64,000 nt of DNA, from the NCBI RefSeq assembly GCF_900111175.1, contig NZ_FOGI01000004.1, positions 248,001 through 312,000 on the forward strand, read 5' to 3'. Within the stretch, counting starts at the first letter, position 1. The number at the start of each line of letters is the position of its first letter. Origin of the DNA: Actinokineospora terrae. GTDB taxonomy: Bacteria; Actinomycetota; Actinomycetes; Mycobacteriales; Pseudonocardiaceae. A program made the position numbers and the translations under genes. The notes below the pieces were generated by a model. The model was given only the letters and a program-made list of their open reading frames with translations, searched no databases and had not been told where the DNA came from. This document shows, in pieces, positions 58,434 through 64,000 of this stretch.

Positions 58434-59164
58434 GCGCGCGCGACCAGGACGATGTCGAGGCTGGCGTCGAGGTCCCGCTCGGTCACCTCGAAGTCCGCCG
58501 CCGCGACACCGGCGACGGCGGTCAGCAGGTCATCCGGCCAACCGGTCCCCGCGACGGCGACCTCGACCTGGGCGTCGATGATCGAGCCGCCGAAGCGCGC
58601 GTCGAGGTCGCGCAGGGCGGGGCCGTGGTGGACGCCGCCGAGGTACTCGGTGGTGAACCCGGCCGCGCGCACCAGGTCGTCCAGTTCGGACGGTGCCAGT
58701 TCGCGGGTGTGGAACGGGTTCAGCGGGGTGTCGCGGCCGGGCGAGAAGGTGATCCGGTTGGGCGTGGTGACCAACAATCGGCCACCGGGGCGCAGGACGC
58801 GGTGGCATTCCCGCAGGAACCCCGCTTGGTCCCAGAGGTGTTCGATCACCTGGAGGTTCGCGACCACGTCGACGGAACCATCCCGCAGCGGCAGGTAGGC
58901 CAGGTTCCCGCGGACGGCGCGGACAGCCGGGTACTTCTTGCTCACGTGCGCGATAGCCGACTCGTCGTAGTCGAGCCCGATTACGCTGCCCCGCTCAGCG
59001 AGAAGCGCGGCGCCGTAGCCCTCACCGCAGCCTGCTTCGAGGGTGGTCTTACCTTCGCAGTGCGCGGCTAGATGGAGATACGCGATCTCGTGCCTACGGA
59101 ACCAGTAGTTCTCCTCGTCGATGCCTGGCACAGTGCGTTCACCAGTCAGCGGCAGAGTCGTCAC
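58430..59164 (-). CDS. SAM-dependent methyltransferase, Rv3030-like
   Basis: A 244-residue class I methyltransferase. It starts VTTLPLTGERTVPGIDEENYWFRRHEIAYLHLAAHCEGK and has the SAM motif LEAGCGEGYGAALLAERGSVIGLDYDE, then NLQVIEHLWDQAGFLRECHRVLRPGGRLLVTTPN. It matches M. tuberculosis Rv3030 in place and length. Methylation of glucosyl or mannosyl units in the methylated polysaccharide is inferred from cluster position. The GTG start is fixed by family alignment. It is the first gene of the operon with the GH57 and GT4 genes. Confidence 0.9.
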   Translation of the reverse strand: MTTLPLTGERTVPGIDEENYWFRRHEIAYLHLAAHCEGKTTLEAGCGEGYGAALLAERGSVIGLDYDESAIAHVSKKYPAVRAVRGNLAYLPLRDGSVDVVANLQVIEHLWDQAGFLRECHRVLRPGGRLLVTTPNRITFSPGRDTPLNPFHTRELAPSELDDLVRAAGFTTEYLGGVHHGPALRDLDARFGGSIIDAQVEVAVAGTGWPDDLLTAVAGVAAADFEVTERDLDASLDIVLVARA

Positions 59165-59210
59165 CCGCGCACGGTAACCGAGGCTACTGACGGGTACCCG
59201 CCCGGGGTCA

Positions 59211-59957
59211 CTACGAGTCGAGGGTGTCACGCAGCGCCTTCGCGGCCTTGCGCGCCATGTCCTCGACCGCCGCCCGCCGCACGGCATCCGCCTCGTAGGC
59301 GTCCCGCCGATCCCGGACCACCTTCGCCGGGATCCCCGCCGCGACCGCGTAATCCGGGATGTCCCCCCGCACCACCGCGTGCGCCCCGATGACGCTGCCC
59401 CGCCCGATCCGGGTGCCCTTGGTGACCGTGACCTTCGTGCACAACCACGTGTCCGGCCCGATCCGCACCGGCGCCTTCACGATCCCCTGGTCCTTGATCG
59501 GCTGGTGCACGTCGGCGGTCACGTGGTCGAAGTCGCAGACGTACACCCAGTCCGCGACCAGCGCCGCCGACCCGATCTCGATGTCGAGGTAGCAGTTGAC
59601 CACGTTCTGCCGCCCGAACACCGCCTTGTCGCCAATGCGCAACGACCCCTCATGACACCGAATCGCGTTGCCGTCCCCGATGTGCACCCAACGACCGATC
59701 TCCAGGCGCCCGAACCCGGGGCGGGCGTGGATCTCGACGTCCTTGCCGAGGAACACCATGCCGCGCAGCACGATGTGCGGGTTGGCCAGGCGGAACTTGA
59801 GCAACCGCCAGTAGCGCACCAGGTACCAGGGGGTGTACGCCCGGTGCCGCAGCACCCAGCGCAGCGACGCCGCGGTGAGGAACCGGGCCTGCTCCGGGTC
59901 CCGCCGCGACCAGGACCGCACCCGCCCGGCGATGGGCGAACCCCACATGGACGTCAT
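59211..59957 (-). CDS. Hexapeptide-repeat acyltransferase, OctT/Rv3034c-like
   Basis: A 248-residue left-handed beta-helix acyltransferase with hexapeptide turns across 70-205 (MVFLGKDVEIHARPGFGRLEIGRWVHIGDGNAIRCHEGSLRIGDKAVFGRQNVVN... IGRGSVIGAHAVVRGDIPDYAVAAGIPAKVV). N-terminal helices come first. In M. tuberculosis the gene next to this cluster, Rv3034c, is OctT, which acylates early methylglucose-lipopolysaccharide intermediates. That assignment is carried over by position and fold. The ATG at 59957 is preferred over a TTG nine bases upstream. The gene is separated from the methyltransferase by 46 nt, so co-transcription is likely. Confidence 0.85.
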   Translation of the reverse strand: MTSMWGSPIAGRVRSWSRRDPEQARFLTAASLRWVLRHRAYTPWYLVRYWRLLKFRLANPHIVLRGMVFLGKDVEIHARPGFGRLEIGRWVHIGDGNAIRCHEGSLRIGDKAVFGRQNVVNCYLDIEIGSAALVADWVYVCDFDHVTADVHQPIKDQGIVKAPVRIGPDTWLCTKVTVTKGTRIGRGSVIGAHAVVRGDIPDYAVAAGIPAKVVRDRRDAYEADAVRRAAVEDMARKAAKALRDTLDS

Positions 59958-60071
59958 GGGCCGCAACGCTAACCGATCCCCGGAGCACGCGAACGGGACG
60001 GGTTGGCCGCTGGTACACCGGCGGCGCCGACGCGCCGCCCGGGTACCAGCGGGGTGTCCGGAGTGGACTCC

Positions 60072-61028
60072 TCAGCCGCTCTTGCGGCCGGTGATCATGA
60101 CGTTGTAGAAGAGCTCGCGCGGGAGGGCCCTGCGCAGCACCGTGTCGTCCAGCCAGGAGAGCCGCTGCCAGGTGCGGAAGGCGAACATCGCCCAGCCGAA
60201 GCCGAGCTTCTCGCGCGGGACGGCCGCCTCGAAGGTGCGCACCGGCCAGCCGAACAGGGCGGCGGTGAGCTCCTCGGTCTCCGCCCTGACCTCGACCAGG
60301 CCCGCGTCGCGCGCCGTGGTCTCCAACTCGGTCGGGTCGAAGGTGTGCAGGTCGACCACGGCCTCCAGGGCGGCGGCGCGCGAGGACTCGTCCAGTTCGG
60401 ACTGCGGGCGGCGCCAGGAGCGCAGGAAGCCGAGCTTGGTGAGGTTGGTGGTGAGCCACCAGGTGGCCTGGCCGAGGCGGCGGGCGTAGCGGTCGCCGAT
60501 GCGGGTGGGCTCGCCCGCGAACACGAAGCGGCCGCCCGGTTTGAGGACCCGGCGGACCTCGCGGAAGGCGGCGGGCAGGTCGGGGATGTGGTGCAGCACC
60601 GCATGGCCGACGACCAGGTCGAAGGTGTCGTCGTCGTACGGGAGGCGTTCGGCGTCGGCGACCCGGCCATCGACGTCCAGGCCCAGACCGCGGGCGTTGC
60701 GGAGGGCGACCTCGACCATGCCGGGCGACAGGTCGGTGACCGAGCCCTTCGCGATCACGCCGCCCTGCATCAGGTTCAGCAGGAAGAACCCGGTGCCGCT
60801 GCCCAGTTCCATCGCCGTCTTGTACGGCCAGCCCTCGTCACCGGCGACCGCGCGGAAGCGGCCGGTGGCGTAGTCGATGCAGCGCTGGTCGTAGGAGATC
60901 GACCACTTCTCGTCGTAGGTCCCCGCCTCCCAGTCGTGGTAGAGGACGTTGGCCAGCTTGGGGTCGGCGAACGCGGCCTGCACCTGCTCAGCGGTGGCGT
61001 GCGGGTTCGGGATGGGGTCAGCGGCCAT
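60072..61028 (-). CDS. SAM-dependent methyltransferase, Rv3038c-like
   Basis: A 318-residue class I methyltransferase: HDWEAGTYDEKWSISYDQRCIDYATGRF, MELGSGTGFFLLNLMQGGVIAKGSVTDLSPGMVEVALRNARGLGLDVDGRVADAERLPYDDDTFDLVVGHAVLHHIPDLPAAFREVRRVLKPGGRFVFAGEPTRIGDRYARRLGQATWW. The N-terminal YDEKWSISYDQR is the pattern of Rv3038c relatives. Substrate unknown; a lipid or polysaccharide is plausible. The ATG overlaps the upstream enoyl-CoA-hydratase stop by 11 nt. The C-terminal 90 residues are helical with WAMFAFRTWQRLSWLD. Confidence 0.88.
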   Translation of the reverse strand: MAADPIPNPHATAEQVQAAFADPKLANVLYHDWEAGTYDEKWSISYDQRCIDYATGRFRAVAGDEGWPYKTAMELGSGTGFFLLNLMQGGVIAKGSVTDLSPGMVEVALRNARGLGLDVDGRVADAERLPYDDDTFDLVVGHAVLHHIPDLPAAFREVRRVLKPGGRFVFAGEPTRIGDRYARRLGQATWWLTTNLTKLGFLRSWRRPQSELDESSRAAALEAVVDLHTFDPTELETTARDAGLVEVRAETEELTAALFGWPVRTFEAAVPREKLGFGWAMFAFRTWQRLSWLDDTVLRRALPRELFYNVMITGRKSG

Positions 61029-61797
61029 CGAAGCGCGCCTTCCCGGCACCGTTCTCGATGAACGACCGCAGCCCCGTCGTGCGGTCCTCGGTGGCGAACA
61101 GCGCGGCGAACAGGTTGGTCTCCACCGCGAGGCCACTGCCGAGGTCGGTGTCCAGGCCGGTGTCGATGGCGGCCTTCGCGGCGGCGAGCGCGCGGGACGC
61201 GGCGTGGCTGAACTGCCCGGCCCAGCGGCGCGCGGCGGCGTAGACGTCGTCGGGGGCGACGACCTCGTCGACCATCCCGATCGCCAGCGCCTCGTCGGCA
61301 CCCACGAACCGTCCCGTGTAGACGATGTCCTTGGCGCGGCTCGGGCCGATCAGCCTGGCCAGCCGCTGCGTGCCGCCCGCGCCGGGGATCAGGCCGAGCA
61401 GCGTCTCGGGCTGGCCGACCTTCGCGTTGTCCCCGGCAATGCGCCGGTCGCAGGCCAGCGCGAGCTCGTAGCCGCCGCCGAGGGCGTAGCCGGTGATCGC
61501 GGCGACGGTCGGCTTGGGCAGCCGGGCGACGGTGGTGATCGACGCGCTCAGCTCGGGGGCGTAGTCGGCGATGTCGGTGTAGGACATCTCCGCGAACTCC
61601 TTGACGTCCGCACCTGCCGCGAACACCTTGGGGCCGCCGTAGACGATCACCGCCCGGACGTCCGCGCGGCTGCCCGCCTCCAGCGCCACCTCGCGCAACT
61701 CGGCCTGCAACTGCCGGTTGATCGCGTTCATCGGCGGCCGCGCGAGCCGGATGGTGCCGACGCCGTCCTCGACCTCAAGCGAAACGAACTCACCCAC
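61018..61797 (-). CDS. Enoyl-CoA hydratase, EchA17-like
   Basis: The 259-residue crotonase-fold enzyme hydrates 2-enoyl-CoA. Oxyanion-hole segments are FAAGADVKEF and ITGYALGGGYELALACDRR. The catalytic Glu pair is Glu111 and Glu131 (in GQPETLLGLIPGAGGTQRL), both present. It matches echA17 (Rv3039c) in position. It is coupled to the downstream methyltransferase by overlap. Beta-oxidation or fatty-acid modification is the likely pathway; a partner acyl-CoA dehydrogenase is not in the window. Confidence 0.93.
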   Translation of the reverse strand: MGEFVSLEVEDGVGTIRLARPPMNAINRQLQAELREVALEAGSRADVRAVIVYGGPKVFAAGADVKEFAEMSYTDIADYAPELSASITTVARLPKPTVAAITGYALGGGYELALACDRRIAGDNAKVGQPETLLGLIPGAGGTQRLARLIGPSRAKDIVYTGRFVGADEALAIGMVDEVVAPDDVYAAARRWAGQFSHAASRALAAAKAAIDTGLDTDLGSGLAVETNLFAALFATEDRTTGLRSFIENGAGKARFDGR

Positions 61798-61853
61798 GGC
61801 TTGTGTCCTCCTGCTGGTCCGCGATTCCGGGAAGGTTACCTGTCGGTAGGTGC

Positions 61854-62702
61854 TCAGGCGCGGCGGCGGGCGAAGAACCGGTCGCCGGAGCGCTCCAGCT
61901 CCAGCGACTGCCCGAACGCGGCCGAGAGGTTCTCGCTGGTGAGCACGTCGTCGATGAGCCCCTGGGCCACCACGCCGCCCTGGGAGAGCAGCAGCAGGTG
62001 GGTGAAGCCGGGCGGGATCTCCTCGACGTGGTGGGTCACCAGGACGGTGGCGGGGGCGTCGGGGTCGAGCGCGATGTCGGTCAGCCGCGCGACCAGGTCC
62101 TCGCGGCCGCCGAGATCGAGACCGGCGGCGGGCTCGTCGAGCAGCAGCAGCTCGGGGTCGGTCATCAGCGCGCGGGCGATCAGCGTGCGCTTGCGCTCGC
62201 CCTCGGACAGGGTGCCGAAGGTGCGGTCGCCGAGCCCGGCGATGCCCAGGTTCTCGAGCAGGTCGTCGGCGCGGCCGGTGTCGAGCTGGTCGTACTCCTC
62301 GCGCCAGCGGCCGAGCACGGCGTACCCGGCGCTGACGACGACGTCGCGCACCTTCTCCTCGGCGGGCACCCGGCCCGCGAGCGCGGCGGTGGCGAAGCCG
62401 ATGCGGGTGCGCAGCTCGAAGACGTTGACCCGGCCGAGGCGCTCGCCGAGCACGTGCACGACGCCGGTGCTGGGGTGCAGCTCCGCGCCAGCCAGTCGCA
62501 ACAAGGTGGTCTTACCTGCACCGTTGCTGCCGAGGACGACCCAGCGCTCGTCGAGTTCGACGCGCCAGTCGAGGTCTTTGAGGAGATCGGTGCTGCCGCG
62601 CCGCACCCCGACCCCCGCCATGTGCAGGACGAGGTCGTCGAGGTCTTCCGGTGTGCTGTCGGGTCCGGTGTCGGCCTGAGTCCGCGAGGTCACGGCCGTC
62701 AT
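61854..62702 (-). CDS. ABC transporter ATP-binding protein
   Basis: The 282-residue ATPase has Walker A VLGSNGAGKTTLLRLAGAELHP, the signature FGTLSEGERKRTLIARAL, Walker B LLLLDEPAAGLDLGG and the switch His in TVLVTHHVEEIPPGFTHLL. This YtrB/ModF-like group lacks fused membrane parts. No permease is adjacent, as with Rv3041c in M. tuberculosis. The partner and substrate are unknown. The ATG start is favoured; the first 35 residues are polar. It faces the WXG100-like gene, which starts 104 nt away on the other strand. Confidence 0.9.
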   Translation of the reverse strand: MTAVTSRTQADTGPDSTPEDLDDLVLHMAGVGVRRGSTDLLKDLDWRVELDERWVVLGSNGAGKTTLLRLAGAELHPSTGVVHVLGERLGRVNVFELRTRIGFATAALAGRVPAEEKVRDVVVSAGYAVLGRWREEYDQLDTGRADDLLENLGIAGLGDRTFGTLSEGERKRTLIARALMTDPELLLLDEPAAGLDLGGREDLVARLTDIALDPDAPATVLVTHHVEEIPPGFTHLLLLSQGGVVAQGLIDDVLTSENLSAAFGQSLELERSGDRFFARRRA

Positions 62703-62805
62703 TCTGCCTTTGCCCACCGGTGCTGTGCGTTTGCCTCCCTGCGCACCCCGGCTCCTGCCGCGGCCCGGTGCGGGGTTGACTTGCCCGGCACGAGAGGAGC
62801 GGCCC

Positions 62806-63189
62806 ATGTCATCGGGGTACACGGTCGACACGACCAGCCTGGCCATCCGGGTCGGCGAGCTGCGCGCGCTGGCCGACGAGGTCGAGGTCGCGGCGAACCG
62901 GTTGTCGCTGTCGGCGGGTGATCTCGGGCCGGGCGACATCGCGGCGGCGGCGCAGGAGGTGGCCGACCAGTGGCGCGACGACCTCGGCGCGATGCGCGAC
63001 AAGATCGGCAAGATCGCCGACAACGTGCGCTCGGCGGTGGCCAACTACGAGCAGGTCGAGCAGGGCGGCGCGGACCGGATGCGGCTGGCGGTCGAGCGTG
63101 GTGTCGCCGAAGCCCAGCTGAACGCGCTGCGCGGGGGCGCGGCCGTGCAGCAGGCCAGGCTCAACGACCTGACCGGGGGCACGCCGTGA
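62806..63189 (+). CDS. WXG100/ESX-like secreted substrate
   Basis: The 127-residue protein is all-helical: VDTTSLAIRVGELRALADEVEVAANRLSLSAGDLGPGDIAAAAQEVADQWRDDLGAMRDKIGKIADNVRSAVANYEQVEQG. The layout resembles ESX-type WXG100 proteins, although the W is in QWRDDL and not an exact WXG turn, so it is a divergent member or an LXG/ESAT-6-like type. The ATG follows GAGAGGAG. The stop overlaps the next gene as GTGA, so the two are coupled as in many Esx pairs. Secretion genes are not in the window. Confidence 0.72.
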   Translation: MSSGYTVDTTSLAIRVGELRALADEVEVAANRLSLSAGDLGPGDIAAAAQEVADQWRDDLGAMRDKIGKIADNVRSAVANYEQVEQGGADRMRLAVERGVAEAQLNALRGGAAVQQARLNDLTGGTP

Positions 63190-64000
63190 ACTACCCCACG
63201 CTCGGGTTCGACCCGACGCCCGGTGAGCAGTCCGCGGTGCGGTCGATGCTGGTCGAACTGGCGGAGGCGCAGGTCATGCTGGCCGCGGTGGGGCCGAGGC
63301 TGACCGAGGCCTGCAAGATCACCGACGACGCCGAGTGGGGCGGGTCGGCGGCCGAGGAGTTCAGCGACCACGGCGACGACCTGCCCAGGGGCATCGCGAA
63401 GGGCGCCGAGTCGATCCAGGAGGTCAGCCAGGCGCTGACGACCTGGGCGGATCGGATGAAGGCCAACCAGGACCGCGCCGGGGAACTGGAGGCGCGGGCC
63501 AAGAGGCTCAAGGAGCAGGTCGACGCCGCAGCCGACGCCCAGACCAAGGCCGCCGGGGCCATCCCGCGGGACGTCGGCAGCCCCTCGTACGGCGCTCGGT
63601 ACGACGCGTTCCTGGGGGCGGTGCGGGCGGCAGGCGCGGCTCGGGCGGCCTTCGAGCAGGTGATCTCGGACGCGCACCGGCTCGAACGCAAGCACCGCAA
63701 GGAGGCGGACGAGGCGGCGGCGAAGATCCGCAGCGGCCCGGACGAGGTCTTCAAGCCGGAGAACGACGGCTGGGTCGTGCAGACCCTCGACGGCGTCGGC
63801 AAGACCTCGGGGATCGTGTCGAGCGCGTCGGCGGCGATCGCGGCGGGGTCGCTGCTGATCCCGGGGGTCGGCGAGGTGGTGGCGCCGATCGCGGGGACGG
63901 TGTCGGCGGCGTCGGGCGGCATCAACGCGCTGACGGGCCTGGCGCAGAAGGCGGCCGGGTCGTCGAACGCGCCGTCGTGGGTGGACATCGGCCTCGGGCT
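63186..64000 (+). CDS. Type VII secretion-associated protein, N-terminal part
   Basis: The first 271 residues are visible; the gene continues beyond the window. Residues 1-120 are helical, with TDDAEWGGSAAEEFSDHGDDLPRGIAKGAESIQEVSQALTTWADRMKANQDRAGELEARAKRLKEQVDAAADAQTKAAG, resembling a long WXG100-type helical hairpin. A hydrophobic Gly/Ala/Val-rich stretch (TSGIVSSASAAIAAGSLLIPGVGEVVAPIAGTVSAASGGINALTG) near 205-250 may insert into membranes. Such N-termini occur in actinobacterial polymorphic-toxin-like or EspA-type proteins; the toxin or C-terminal domain cannot be seen. GTG start, overlapping the upstream stop codon. Confidence 0.7.
   Translation, partial: MNYPTLGFDPTPGEQSAVRSMLVELAEAQVMLAAVGPRLTEACKITDDAEWGGSAAEEFSDHGDDLPRGIAKGAESIQEVSQALTTWADRMKANQDRAGELEARAKRLKEQVDAAADAQTKAAGAIPRDVGSPSYGARYDAFLGAVRAAGAARAAFEQVISDAHRLERKHRKEADEAAAKIRSGPDEVFKPENDGWVVQTLDGVGKTSGIVSSASAAIAAGSLLIPGVGEVVAPIAGTVSAASGGINALTGLAQKAAGSSNAPSWVDIGLG

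Overview
The window is high-GC actinobacterial DNA. SigA-type promoters, many GTG and a few TTG starts, 1-bp and 4-bp start/stop overlaps, DUF397 with DUF5753-type HTH regulators, a DUF574 methyltransferase and a methylglucose-lipopolysaccharide-like gene set all fit a filamentous Pseudonocardiales-type organism (Actinokineospora, Saccharothrix or Actinosynnema relatives). That placement is inference. From memory, the backbone follows the Mycobacterium tuberculosis Rv2996c-Rv3041c order: serA, ilvC-N-B, cfp6-like, DoxX, lppZ-like, gatB-A-C, ACT protein, ligA, mnmA, iscS, acyltransferases, etfAB, the glucan genes, echA17-like and an ABC ATPase. Local insertions break this order.

Left part (1-20 kb): serA (cut by the window edge), a DUF397/proline-rich pair, the ilvBNC operon behind a recognisable attenuator with an Ile-Leu-Val-Leu leader peptide, a divergent PH-like membrane gene and ilvD, DoxX, a 2-hydroxyacid dehydrogenase, an alpha/beta hydrolase, a lipoprotein with a sugar-dehydrogenase-like fold, and the gatCAB operon interrupted by a small membrane-protein gene. 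Two inverted copies of a ~300-bp repeat flank the hydrolase-lipoprotein pair. A third, shorter copy lies at 48.8 kb.

Middle (20-44 kb): BKACE-like enzyme, GNAT, ligA, three-subunit succinate dehydrogenase/fumarate reductase (sdhC-A-B) with a divergent LysR regulator, a MetE-like protein, a threonine-dehydratase-like enzyme, a MacAB-like export operon, a NarL two-component system, an SDR/QueA-like pair, FadD, and two linked proteases: a TPR-CHAT caspase-like protein and a cytoplasmic subtilisin.

Right part (44-64 kb): mnmA-iscS for tRNA thiolation, an MFS exporter, a PlsC/OlsB pair suggesting ornithine-lipid-type synthesis, etfBA, a DUF397/XRE/DUF574 regulatory island, an operon resembling the methylglucose lipopolysaccharide genes (methyltransferase, GH57, GT4, then a hexapeptide acyltransferase), a methyltransferase-echA pair, an ABC ATPase, and the start of a WXG100/type VII secretion-like locus.

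The least explained signals are: (1) the three-copy repeat carrying a DnaA-box-like site, a covarying hairpin and a RecA-NDp/PafBC-like promoter; (2) a strongly over-represented palindrome, GGTAG-N2-CTACC, often built with rare GTA/CTA codons; (3) the CHAT-subtilisin pair; and (4) a 144-bp inverted-repeat element beside a 27-bp-period GGCCAACGT array.
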